This document shows, one piece after another, positions 16,116-24,145 of a stretch of DNA of 64,000 nucleotides. The position numbers were made by a program, and so were the translations under genes. Below the pieces are notes generated by a model. The model did no database searches and was not told the DNA's origin. It saw only the letters and a program-made list of their open reading frames with translations. Position 1 is the first letter of the stretch. Each line of letters starts with the position of its first letter. This DNA is from Streptomyces bottropensis ATCC 25435 (lineage in GTDB: Bacteria > Actinomycetota > Actinomycetes > Streptomycetales > Streptomycetaceae). The stretch covers positions 8,267,519-8,331,518 of the forward strand of contig NZ_KB911581.1 of the NCBI RefSeq assembly GCF_000383595.1. The letters are read 5' to 3'.

Positions 16116-17288
16116 TCAGGAAGTCGTTGGCGATGCGTGCGCAACGGTTGGATACGCGTGCGTCGGGTGGTGCGCGGGGGGCACGGGGCTCGGATACGGC
16201 TCCGTACAGGCCTTCCGGTATTCACTCGGCGCGATGTCGTACGCGGCGCGGAAGAGGCGGCTGAAGTGCGCGGCGTCCGCGAATCCCCAGCGGGTCGCGA
16301 TGGTCTGGATCGGCGTGCTCCGCTGCCCCGCGTCGGCCAGGTCGTGGCGGCAGCCCTCCAGTCGGCGGTGGCGTATCCAGGCGGCGACCGTCAGGCCCTG
16401 CTCGTGGAAAAGCTGGTGCAGATGGCGCAGGGAGATCCGGTGCGCGTCGGCCACTTCGCGCGGAGTGAGTCCGGGATCGCCCAGGTGGCGCAGGACGTAG
16501 GTGTGGATGCGGTTCTGCAGGGCCAGCCGCTCCGGGTCGACGGCCCGATCGGCCTCCGGCCCGGTCTCGGGTCCGGCCTCGGGTCCGGCCTCGGGTCCGG
16601 CGCCCGCGCCGGGGGCCGGACCGTCCGTCCTGGCAAGGAGCGCCCCCATGAGGTCCACCGTGACGGTGGCGACGCGCGAACGGTCGGCCGGACTCCAGCT
16701 GCCGGCCTGCCGTACGACGTCGTGGAGGTGGCGGGAGAGCATCGACACCATGGCCTCGGCACGGGCGAAGCGGGTGAGGAGCCACTGTTCGGCGCCCTCG
16801 GCCCGCACCGGTATCAGTTTCGCCGGCACCAGGGCGGTGAGCATCGACACCCGGCCGGAACCGGCCCAGACGCCGCCGCCCTGGGACGGCTCGGGCGCGG
16901 TCATGCGTACGGTGAACGGGCGGGCCGTGTCGCAGAACGTGAGGTCCCCCGGGGCCAGCGCGACGGTCCGCCCACCGTCGGCGGCGACGGTGACATGGCC
17001 CGTCCGGTTGAGCATCAGCGCGTAGCGTCGCGGACCGGGGCCGGCCGGCCGGGGCGGGCGGGTGCTGCGGTGGGCCTCCAGCGGTGGTGACGTGGTGGTC
17101 GCGACCCGTACGATCCCGAGGTCCACCAGGCGCAGGCTGGCCCGGAAGTCGGCCGCGTACGGTGTGCGCACCTCCAGGGGTGCGAGGGCCTGTGCGAGTC
17201 GGTGGCGCCAGGCGGTCAGCCGCTCGGCTCGCGGGAGCAGGGTGGTGTGCAGGTCTGCAGGGCCGGTCGGGCCCGCTGTCTCGATCAA
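16116..17288 (-). CDS. AraC-family transcriptional regulator
   Basis: A 390-residue protein from a TTG start at 17288 (GGGGAG 6 nt upstream). The N-terminal 200 residues resemble the AraC_binding_2 cupin domain found in NysR/FeaR-like actinobacterial regulators (LVDLGIVRVATTTSPP, RRYALMLNRTGHVTVAADGG, LAPGDLTFCDTARPFTV). A Gly/Pro/Glu-Ala repeat linker (GAGPEAGPEAGPETGPEA) follows. The C-terminal ~110 residues are the double helix-turn-helix (NRIHTYVLRHLGDPGLTPREVADAHRISLRHLHQLF and TIATRWGFADAAHFSRLFRAAYDIAPSEYR). The inducer and targets are unknown. A palindrome lies 58 bp upstream. It is not obviously in an operon. Confidence 0.92.
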   Translation of the reverse strand: MIETAGPTGPADLHTTLLPRAERLTAWRHRLAQALAPLEVRTPYAADFRASLRLVDLGIVRVATTTSPPLEAHRSTRPPRPAGPGPRRYALMLNRTGHVTVAADGGRTVALAPGDLTFCDTARPFTVRMTAPEPSQGGGVWAGSGRVSMLTALVPAKLIPVRAEGAEQWLLTRFARAEAMVSMLSRHLHDVVRQAGSWSPADRSRVATVTVDLMGALLARTDGPAPGAGAGPEAGPEAGPETGPEADRAVDPERLALQNRIHTYVLRHLGDPGLTPREVADAHRISLRHLHQLFHEQGLTVAAWIRHRRLEGCRHDLADAGQRSTPIQTIATRWGFADAAHFSRLFRAAYDIAPSEYRKACTEPYPSPVPPAHHPTHAYPTVAHASPTTS

Positions 17289-17345
17289 GACGATCTCCCC
17301 GTGGCGATGGTCGGGCTCGGATGGTCAGTCCGGGCTGTGACTGCC

Positions 17346-17363
17346 GTGACCGTACGCGGTCAC
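17346..17363. promoter_or_regulatory. Inverted repeat upstream of the AraC-type gene
   Basis: GTGACCG-TACG-CGGTCAC, perfect 7-bp arms around TACG, lies 58 bp upstream of the TTG start at 17288. Position fits an operator for the AraC-type gene. AraC proteins usually bind direct repeats, so another regulator may use it. Confidence 0.5.
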
Positions 17364-17485
17364 AGCGATCCCACAGGTGATCAAAGCATTGCGTACCGAG
17401 TCCCGTCCATGGCGCTCGATCGCGAGGAAGAGGCGGCCGAGCGCCTTGGTAAGCAAGCCTCGGAACGCGCTTGACGCACACGGAA

Positions 17486-17519
17486 GCGCCCCTTCCGTCC
17501 GTATGGTCGGAAGGGGCGC
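17486..17519 (-). terminator. Hairpin downstream of the carboxypeptidase gene
   Basis: Perfect 12-bp arms GCGCCCCTTCCG and CGGAAGGGGCGC enclose a 10-nt loop. It lies 110 bases past the minus-strand carboxypeptidase stop (17630) and before the AraC-type gene, so it probably ends the carboxypeptidase transcript. Confidence 0.7.
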
Positions 17520-17582
17520 CTTGTGCCTCTGCCTTGTGCCTTGTGCCTCTGCCTTGTGCCTCTGCCTTGTGCCTTCTGCCTC
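17520..17582. repeat. Short tandem repeats of GCCTTGTGCCTCT
   Basis: Between the hairpin at 17486-17519 and the carboxypeptidase stop codon, the words TTGTGCC and TCTGCC alternate about eight times with a main unit of 13 bp (GCCTTGTGCCTCT). It is non-coding and may vary in length. Confidence 0.8.
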
Positions 17583-17629
17583 GGGGGTCGGCCCGCGCGG
17601 GTCAGTCCACTCGGGTCAAGCCACTCCCG

Positions 17630-20600
17630 TCAGCTCACTCGGGTCAGCTTGGTGAGGAAGCCGGGCTCGGTGAGGGTTTCCTGGAGGGCGACAGGCACCT
17701 CCACGCCGTCGCCGGTGCCGTTGCCGACGATCAGTGAGCCGACCTCGGTGCCCGGCTTCGCCTCGTGCGGGATGGTGGCGCTCGCGTCGAGTTCGAGCTT
17801 GACGGTCTTACCGGCCCAGCCGACCGCCGAGACGTTCTTCGTGACCACGACCGGGGTCCGGCCGCCGAGCCCGTCGTCGACGTATCCGACGACGTCGCCC
17901 TTCTTCAGGATCGTGTCGGAGGTCAGCCCGTCCTGGGCGGCGAGCATCGCGGTCTTGCTGACCGCGTTGACCGTGTCGATGATCGGCGGGGTGTGCTGGC
18001 CGAGGATCGCGCCGACGACGATCGCCGTCTCACCGCCGACCTCCTGCGTGGCCGCGAAGAGGAGGTTGCCGCCGGCGGCCGTGGTGGAGCCGGTCTTGAT
18101 GCCGATGGCGTTGTCGTAGGGGACGAGCCGGTTGTAGTTGCTCCAGGGCTGGCCCGAGGGGTCCTTCCAGGAAGGCAGCCTGGTGATGTCCGTGAGGGCC
18201 TTCATCTTCACCAGCTCGTTGCCGAGCTTGACCTGGTCCTCGGCGGTGGAGACGGTCGTCTCCTTCAGCCCGGACGGGTCGGTGTACTTGGTGTTCTTCA
18301 TCCCGAGGTCCTTGGCGGCGGCGTTCATCTTCTTGACGAACTCCTCCTCCGAACCGTTGCTGTCCCAACGGGCGAGCAGCCGCGCGATGTTGTTCGCGGA
18401 CGGAATCATGATGGCCGCGATCGCGTCGTACTGGGAGAGCGTGTCGCCCTCCTTGACGGTGTTGAGCGTGGACTCGCCGTCCTTGTCGTAGCCGCCCTCG
18501 GTCTCCGCCTTGGCGTCGACCGGGATCTTCGCGCCCTTCTCGCCGGCCTTCATCGGGTGTTCCTTGAGGATGACGTAGGCGGTCATCGCCTTGGCGACGG
18601 AGCCGATGGCCACGGGCTTCTGCTCACCGAAGCTGTCCATCGTGCCGATGCCGTTGACGTCCATCCAGCCCTGGCCCTCGTCGGGCCACGGCAGGGAGAT
18701 CTTGCCGCCCTTGAACGCGTACGACTCGTCGGCGGTCAGGGCGAGGGTGGGGGCCGGGAGCGGGCGCAGGGACTGTGCGACCGCGAACACGATCACCAGC
18801 AGGATGGCCAGGGGGGTCCAGATCTTGACCCGGCGGATGAACGTCCGCACGGGGGTCTGGCGCGGCGGCGGGGTGTTCGTCAGTTCGGCCAGCAGGTCGA
18901 GCGGCGGCTTCGGCGGCAGCGGCTGCTGCGTCGTCCGCTCCGGGCCCACCTGGGGGATGGTCCGCGTCGCCTCCGCCGGGGCGATGGCGGGGCTGCCCGG
19001 GGTCGCGGCCGGGGGCCTCGGCGGGGCGTGCTCGTCCAGCGGCTTCAGGGCGACGAATTTGCTGGTGCGTTCGGATGGGGGCGGGGTCGTGCTGCCGGGC
19101 TCGTCGTCGGCATCGACCTTCGCCCTGCCGGCGGGGGCGGGCTCGGTGTCGCCCTTCGCGCTGTCGGCGCTGTCGGGCTCGGCGTCGGTCTTGACCTTGT
19201 CGGTGACGTCGGGCCTGGCGTCGGCCTTGGCTCCGTCGGTGGCCTCGGCGCTGCCGGCGTCCGTGGACCTGACGGCGTCCTCGGGCTCGTCGAGGGGCTC
19301 GGTGGCCTTGGTGGCGGCGCCGCCCAGTTTGAGCATGGTGGTGGGGTGGTCCACCGCGGGCGGCCGGGGGGCCCGGAAGATGGCGGTCGGCTGATCCACA
19401 GCCCGCCCCGCCTCGGCTCCGCCATCGCCCTCCGACGTCCCACCCGCACCACCCGCGCGGCTTTCGTCGTCGTCCGCGGGTGGCCCCTGTGGGGCGCCTC
19501 CACCGTCGGCGGCGGTCGGCTCGTCGTCGGGGCCCGATTCGCCGGCGGGGCCGTCCGGGCCGTTGGCGGGATCGTCCCGGCCGTCGGCGGGGTCGTCAGG
19601 GCCGGCGGGGGCGTGCGGCTGGTCGGCGTCCACGGCCTCGGCCTCGGTCGAGTCCGAGCTGGCGCCTGCACCCTCGCCGGCGCGGGCGGTCGCGCTCGCG
19701 GCGCCGGGGCGCCCGCCAGCGGAGAGGTGAACCGTGCTGTCGGTGGCGGGGGGCGCGTCGGCGGGGTCGGACTCCGTGCCGGCGACGGCGGCCGGGCGCG
19801 CGTCCGTGGGGTGCCCCGCACCGTCGGCGGGAGTGTGCTTCGCACCGTCGGCGGCCCGGGACGCGTCGGCGGGGCCGGGCTTCGGGCTGCCGGCGGCGGC
19901 CGGGCGGGTGTCCGTGGTGGGGCGGGCATCGGCAACCGAGCCGGGGGCCCTGTCGCTGTCCGGTGCGGGCCGGACGTCGGCAGCAGAGACGGCAGCGTCC
20001 GCGGTCGCCGAGCCCGTCCTCGCTCCGGCGGCGGCCCCGGGCGCGGACCCGCCGTCCGATTCCACCCGGAGCGTGGTGGTCTTCGGGTCGTCGCCGGATC
20101 GGGAGGTCTTGGTGCCAGCGTCGGCGTCGGCCTTGGCCTCTGTGCCGGCCTCGCTGCCGGTGTCGGCGTCGGCGTCCGTACCGGCGGCGGCCTCGGAGTC
20201 GGTCTCCTCGCCCGCCCGAGCCGCGGGCAGTCGTACCGCCGAGGTGGTGGGGGTGGGCGCAGCGGCATCGCTGTCGCGGCGGTCGGCGTCGTCGTCCCCG
20301 GCTGCCGGGACCGTGTCGGCGGACTCGGTCCTGTCCGCGCCCCGGCCGCCTTCGTCAGCCCCGGTGACAGGCTTGCTGCCGGGGGTCTCCTCCTGGCGCT
20401 GGTCCAGCGCGGCGCCCTGGCTCTCCTCGGCGGCGTCCGCCGCCCCAGCCCCCGGCTTGCCGCCCGAGGCCCTCTCCGCGCTCCGGCCGTGGCCGTCCGG
20501 GCCCGTCACCGCGTCACCGGCGTCCTCACCGTCGCCGGAGTCGGCATCCGACCCCGCGTCATCCGTACCGGCTTCCGAAAGTTCCGCGTCCGAACCGTCG

Positions 20601-21028
20601 TCGGACGCATCGCCGTCCGAGTCGCCCACCTCCGGACCGCCCGCACCCGAACCGGCATCCGCACCCGCCCCGTCCGGGCCGTCGGCGCCGGCGCCGACGG
20701 CCGAGCCGCCACCGGCCTCCGACCCGTCCGTCTCCGATTCGGCACCCCCGACGGCTCCCCGCCCCGCAGACTCCGCCGAACCCGAACCCGAACCCGAACC
20801 CACACCGGCACCATCCAGGTCGGTGTCCTCCGCCTCCAGCAGGGCCCGGCGGGAGAACACCGCTGTCGCCTGGTCGGGCTTCGGGGCGGGGTCCCGGGAC
20901 ATCGCGAGACGTGGGTCCAGGGATGGCTTCGCGGGGCCGGGGGCGTCCCGGAGCGGTGGCTCGTTCCCCGATGTCGACTCCGTCGACGACTCGTACCGCT
21001 GCGACCTGTCGGGGGACGTGCCCGCCAC
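17630..21028 (-). CDS. D-alanyl-D-alanine carboxypeptidase (peptidase S11) with ~700-residue disordered cytoplasmic arm
   Basis: An 1132-residue product from the GTG at 21028, right after GGAGGAGG. Residues 1 to about 730 are Asp/Glu/Ala/Gly/Pro-rich and predicted disordered. One transmembrane helix (TPLAILLVIVFAVAQSL, about 738-754) makes the rest extracytoplasmic. The S11 domain has Ser810-x-x-Lys813 (SVAKAMT), SANN from Ser877 and Lys978-Thr-Gly, the complete penicillin-binding active site. These enzymes trim the terminal D-Ala of peptidoglycan stem peptides. The tail repeats D-(Q/H)-x-T-x-hydrophobic motifs at about 52, 545 and 560 (DQATAVF, DQPTAIF, DHPTTML), possible phospho-Thr/FHA sites. 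Typical S11 enzymes have only about 400 residues, so the arm is the odd part. Confidence 0.93.
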   Translation of the reverse strand: MAGTSPDRSQRYESSTESTSGNEPPLRDAPGPAKPSLDPRLAMSRDPAPKPDQATAVFSRRALLEAEDTDLDGAGVGSGSGSGSAESAGRGAVGGAESETDGSEAGGGSAVGAGADGPDGAGADAGSGAGGPEVGDSDGDASDDGSDAELSEAGTDDAGSDADSGDGEDAGDAVTGPDGHGRSAERASGGKPGAGAADAAEESQGAALDQRQEETPGSKPVTGADEGGRGADRTESADTVPAAGDDDADRRDSDAAAPTPTTSAVRLPAARAGEETDSEAAAGTDADADTGSEAGTEAKADADAGTKTSRSGDDPKTTTLRVESDGGSAPGAAAGARTGSATADAAVSAADVRPAPDSDRAPGSVADARPTTDTRPAAAGSPKPGPADASRAADGAKHTPADGAGHPTDARPAAVAGTESDPADAPPATDSTVHLSAGGRPGAASATARAGEGAGASSDSTEAEAVDADQPHAPAGPDDPADGRDDPANGPDGPAGESGPDDEPTAADGGGAPQGPPADDDESRAGGAGGTSEGDGGAEAGRAVDQPTAIFRAPRPPAVDHPTTMLKLGGAATKATEPLDEPEDAVRSTDAGSAEATDGAKADARPDVTDKVKTDAEPDSADSAKGDTEPAPAGRAKVDADDEPGSTTPPPSERTSKFVALKPLDEHAPPRPPAATPGSPAIAPAEATRTIPQVGPERTTQQPLPPKPPLDLLAELTNTPPPRQTPVRTFIRRVKIWTPLAILLVIVFAVAQSLRPLPAPTLALTADESYAFKGGKISLPWPDEGQGWMDVNGIGTMDSFGEQKPVAIGSVAKAMTAYVILKEHPMKAGEKGAKIPVDAKAETEGGYDKDGESTLNTVKEGDTLSQYDAIAAIMIPSANNIARLLARWDSNGSEEEFVKKMNAAAKDLGMKNTKYTDPSGLKETTVSTAEDQVKLGNELVKMKALTDITRLPSWKDPSGQPWSNYNRLVPYDNAIGIKTGSTTAAGGNLLFAATQEVGGETAIVVGAILGQHTPPIIDTVNAVSKTAMLAAQDGLTSDTILKKGDVVGYVDDGLGGRTPVVVTKNVSAVGWAGKTVKLELDASATIPHEAKPGTEVGSLIVGNGTGDGVEVPVALQETLTEPGFLTKLTRVS

Positions 21029-21299
21029 CGATGCCTCCTCCCGCGCGCCGCCCGTCCTAGGAGCGCGCGCCCAACCGAACCGTGCTTCCGTGAAATCCCG
21101 CCGCCCGGAGACTAGTCACCGGCGCATCACCGCGCCTCGCCGCTGTCCGAACCATGTACCAGTGTCCTGTGTGCGGGCTTAACCCCTGCGGTAGACGAGA
21201 ACGACATACCTATCGGTTCCACTACAATCCGGTCACGCACTCTCGACAGACCAATGTGAGAGGGGTCACCCTGTCTGTCATCCACGCGGGGAGGCATGG

Positions 21300-22058
21300 A
21301 TGGGCAGGAGCCGCAGAACGATTCCGGAGGAGCTTCTGCTGCTGGCGTTGGACCCGGCCACGGGTACCACCGCACAGCCGCAGTCGCTCGACCTTGGTCT
21401 GGCCGGAGCGCAGCTAGTGGAGCTGGCGCTGGCCGGACGGATAGCCCCAGACGGGGATCGTATCGCCGTGGTGTCCCCACGGCCGACTGGAGATCCGACT
21501 CTGGACTGCGCGTTGGAGTTGCTGCGAAGGCGTGGCGCTCCCGTACGGGCGGTCCATTGGATCGGCGGGCCCCGTCTCGGGCTCCGCCAGATCTATCTCT
21601 CGCATCTGGAGCGGTGCGGCATGGTGCATGCCGTGGCGGGCCAGATGTGCGGAGTGCTGCCGACCACTCGCTACCAGGCGAGTCAGACCGAGATCAGCCG
21701 GGAGATCCGAGCCCGGCTGGACTCCGCGATCCGCACCGGCGTCCCGCCGGACCCGCGGACCGCGGCGCTCGCCGCGCTGGCGCACGCGGTCGGCCTCGGC
21801 AAGCACCTGTATCCGGGGAACGAGGGACGCTCGTCCCGCTCCCGGCTGCGGGACCTGATCCGGCACGACCCCATGGGTGGCCTGGTGGCCCACGCCGTCA
21901 TGGACGTGCAGAACGGCGTGGCCGCACAGCCGCGCCGCAGCCCGGCACCGACCGGCCGTCAGGCCGCCCCCGGCGCCAGGCCACCCGCACCGGAACCCGC
22001 GCGCGGTGTTCCGATGCAGCCACGCCGCGGCTCGATGGCCCGCGTAGTGGCGCACTGA
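21300..22058 (+). CDS. GPP34 (GOLPH3-like) phosphoprotein family
   Basis: A 252-residue protein from the ATG at 21300, 5 nt after GGGGAGG (an ATG at 21297 is out of frame). It has PEELLLLALDPATG near the N-terminus, LGLAGAQLVELALAGRI, ERCGMVHAV and TALAALAHAVGLGKHLYP, the GPP34 helical fold known from eukaryotic GOLPH3/Vps74, which bind phosphoinositides. Bacterial copies are abundant in Streptomyces and their function is not established; phosphoinositide or anionic lipid binding is only an analogy. The C-terminal 40 residues are Pro/Arg-rich and disordered. It seems monocistronic. Confidence 0.93.
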   Translation: MGRSRRTIPEELLLLALDPATGTTAQPQSLDLGLAGAQLVELALAGRIAPDGDRIAVVSPRPTGDPTLDCALELLRRRGAPVRAVHWIGGPRLGLRQIYLSHLERCGMVHAVAGQMCGVLPTTRYQASQTEISREIRARLDSAIRTGVPPDPRTAALAALAHAVGLGKHLYPGNEGRSSRSRLRDLIRHDPMGGLVAHAVMDVQNGVAAQPRRSPAPTGRQAAPGARPPAPEPARGVPMQPRRGSMARVVAH

Positions 22059-22202
22059 GAGACGCACGCAGCACACCGCAGGACCACAAGCACGAAGAGC
22101 ACCGAGAACACCTGAAGCGCGCGAGGAGTTCGGCGCAGGCGCCGAGGCACCGGGGTGCGTGTGGGAGCAGGACCCCGGAGCCGCGGGTCCCGACCCCACC
22201 GC

Positions 22203-22256
22203 ACCACATGCGTCACGTGGACCACATGTGTCACGTGCACCACGTGCGTCACGTGC
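22203..22256. repeat. Three tandem 18-bp repeats rich in CACGTG
   Basis: ACCACATGCGTCACGTGG, ACCACATGTGTCACGTGC and ACCACGTGCGTCACGTGC follow each other without gaps. Each unit ends in the palindrome TCACGTGN and begins ACCAC. CACGTG therefore occurs four times within 54 bp, spaced one or two helical turns apart. Confidence 0.92.
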
Positions 22257-22293
22257 GCCCAGGGACCCAGGACCCGGTTCGGGAGCCGCAGGT

Positions 22294-22342
22294 TCGCGCG
22301 GGGCGTGTGGGGCCGTAGTACGCCCCCACACGCCCCGCGCGA
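22294..22342. terminator. Long perfect hairpin, probable terminator of the GPP34 transcript
   Basis: Arms of 19 bp, starting TCGCGCGGGGCGTG on the left and ending in its complement on the right, are perfect and enclose an 11-nt loop containing GTAGTAC. It lies 236 bp after the GPP34 stop and 265 bp before the next start. Such strong GC stems usually end transcription in Streptomyces, but a role as an attenuator for the regulator gene is possible. Confidence 0.7.
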
Positions 22343-22606
22343 CCGCATGCCCACGCCCGGACCGCAGCCGGTCGGGGACAGCCGGCCGCGCCCACCTCGC
22401 CGCCATGCCGGGCCGCGCGTCACGTCCAGGCCGCGCCCTGCGCGCGTCCATCCGGCGGAGATCCCTCCACGGCGGAAAAACACCGGCGCGAACGGCGCGT
22501 ACGCAGCGCATATCCGCTGTTTTCCAGCGGTACTCGGCACCTTGGTGGCAATCTGCTCAGCAGCAGATACGCAAAGTAGAGGCACGCAGCCGGAGGTGCA
22601 CGTCCC

Positions 22607-23476
22607 GTGGCGTCCAATGTCAATCCCACCGTCAGGCGACGCCGGTTGGGCCAGGAGCTGCGAAGGCTCCGCGAGCTCAAGGGCATGACCGCCGAGGAGG
22701 TCGCCGAGCGGCTGCTGGTCTCCCAGTCGAAGATCAGCCGCCTGGAGAACGGCCGCCGCAGTATCAGCCAGCGTGACGTCCGCGACCTCTGCGGAGTCTA
22801 CGAGGTCGAGGACCAGCGGGTCGTCGACTCCCTGATGCAGATGGCCAAGGACTCCCGCCAGCAGGGCTGGTGGCACGCCTTCGGCGACGTTCCGTACAGC
22901 GTCTACATCGGTCTGGAGACCGACGCGGCCAGCCTGCGCGTGTACGACCCCCAGGTCGTCCCCGGGCTGCTGCAGACCCGGCCGTACGCCGAGGCGCTCA
23001 TCGCGGGCGCGCTGCCCGAGACGACGCCCGCCGACATCGACAAGCGGGTCCAGGTACGACTGAGGCGACAGGAACGTATCTCCGCGCCGGAGAGCCCCCT
23101 GCGACTGTGGACGGTCCTCGACGAGTCCGCGCTGCGCCGGGTCGTCGGCAACCGCTCCCTCATGCGCGAGCAGCTGGAGCATCTGGTCGAGCAGTCCCAA
23201 CTCCCGCACGTCACCGTCCAGGTGATCCCCTTCGACATGGGCGCGCATCCCGGTCTGAACGGGCAGTACGCGATCCTGGAGTTCCCGGACGCGTCGGATT
23301 CCAGCGTGGTCTACATCGAGGGTGTCACCAGCGACCTGTACCTGGAGAAGCCGGCCGACGTCCAGAAGTACAGCGTCATGTACGAGCACCTGCGGGCCCA
23401 GGCCCTGAACGTGGAGCAATCCCGCCAGCTCATCGCCGACATCGCGAAGGACTACGCGCAACTCCGTCCCCACTGA
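22607..23476 (+). CDS. XRE-family regulator with DUF5753 (Scr1-type) domain
   Basis: The GTG at 22607 follows GGAGGTG; 289 residues. Residues about 12-70 are the helix-turn-helix (RLGQELRRLRELKGMTAEEVAERLLVSQSKISRLENGRR). The remainder, from ARSLRVYDPQVVPGLLQT-like sequence (here ASLRVYDPQVVPGLLQTRPYAEALI) through HVTVQVIPFDMGAHPGLNGQYAILEF to SRQLIADIAKDY, is the DUF5753/Scr1 sensor domain. These proteins pair with DUF397 partners in Streptomyces development (WhiJ-type systems). A DUF397 gene follows 290 bp downstream on the same strand, fitting that scheme. The ligand is unknown. Confidence 0.94.
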   Translation: MASNVNPTVRRRRLGQELRRLRELKGMTAEEVAERLLVSQSKISRLENGRRSISQRDVRDLCGVYEVEDQRVVDSLMQMAKDSRQQGWWHAFGDVPYSVYIGLETDAASLRVYDPQVVPGLLQTRPYAEALIAGALPETTPADIDKRVQVRLRRQERISAPESPLRLWTVLDESALRRVVGNRSLMREQLEHLVEQSQLPHVTVQVIPFDMGAHPGLNGQYAILEFPDASDSSVVYIEGVTSDLYLEKPADVQKYSVMYEHLRAQALNVEQSRQLIADIAKDYAQLRPH

Positions 23477-23765
23477 ACGGCCCCTGAACGCTTCCGCAGG
23501 GCTTCTGAACGGCCCCTCCAGGCCTGGTGGGACTGAAGGGGCCGGAAGATACACCCTCGACACACTCGGGGGGAAGACCCCCATGGAATATGCCACCCAC
23601 CCGAGTGAATAGTCGCTTCGTCAGGCGATGTTGGCGAGTAGCGTCGATCACGCCAAGGAAAGCAACGACCTTGGCGCAAACCGAACCGTGGGCTCCGGCA
23701 ACGGACAGCACCCTTCCACGGTTCGGCGACAGCAACTCAGCGACCAACCGGCAAGCGGAGCAGAA

Positions 23766-23975
23766 ATGGCAATTCAGCAAGGCGCCCAGAACTCGTGGGT
23801 CAAGTCGTCCTACTCCACGGGCAACGGCGCGTGCGTCGAGGTCAAGTCCCCCGTCGTCTCGGCCCTGTCCGTGCGCGACTCCAAGGTCACCGACGGCCCG
23901 ACGCTGGCGTTCCCCGCCGACTCGTGGAGCGCGTTCGTGGCCGAGGCCGGCCGGGGAGCCTTCGACCTCGCGTGA
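23766..23975 (+). CDS. DUF397 protein, partner of the XRE regulator
   Basis: A 69-residue protein from the ATG at 23766 (GGAG 5 nt upstream): NSWVKSSYSTGNGACVEVKSP, VSALSVRDSKVTDGPTLAFPADSWSAFVAEA. This is a textbook DUF397 sequence. DUF397 proteins are small partners or antagonists of the neighbouring XRE/DUF5753 regulator in WhiJ-type systems. A longer upstream frame (to 23628) lacks a ribosome site and is rejected. The 289-bp gap from the regulator contains duplicated TGAACGGCCCCT words and a GGGGG/CCCCC mini-hairpin near 23567-23582. Confidence 0.93.
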   Translation: MAIQQGAQNSWVKSSYSTGNGACVEVKSPVVSALSVRDSKVTDGPTLAFPADSWSAFVAEAGRGAFDLA

Positions 23976-24036
23976 CCATGGTTCACCACGACCATCTCCA
24001 TCCCCCTCATCCCAACTTCACACACACCCACTGACA

Positions 24037-24077
24037 GAGCCCTCTCGACCGGCCCGCCGTCCTGGCCGAGGGGGCTC
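24037..24077. terminator. Hairpin between convergent DUF397 and EthD-like genes
   Basis: Arms GAGCCCTCTCG and CGAGGGGGCTC pair with one G-T wobble around a 19-nt loop. It lies 60 bp after the DUF397 stop and 70 bp after the end of the opposing gene, so it can stop transcription from both sides. Confidence 0.75.
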
Positions 24078-24145
24078 GGCCTTGCCCGCGTCCCACCGCC
24101 GGGTCCGGCACGCGGGCACGCGGGGCCGCCGGGATCACCCCGGGA

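Larger units (their letters stand above)
22059..22606. other. Long intergenic region with tandem CACGTG repeats and a long hairpin
   Basis: This 548-bp gap between the GPP34 gene and the XRE regulator holds no gene I accept. It contains three 18-bp tandem repeats (22203-22256), a 19-bp-stem hairpin (22294-22342), and a leader in which the regulator promoter must lie. A possible CAATCTGCTCAGCAGCAG-type imperfect repeat near 22550 is weak. Confidence 0.6.

Noticed and set aside
17765..21182. Long plus-strand frames opposite the carboxypeptidase gene.
   Set aside because: They mirror the low-complexity acidic tail codons and have no family match, start or ribosome site.
22155..23596. Long frames on both strands across the XRE regulator and its leader.
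   Set aside because: They are shadows of the regulator gene and of the CACGTG repeats; no domain is recognisable.
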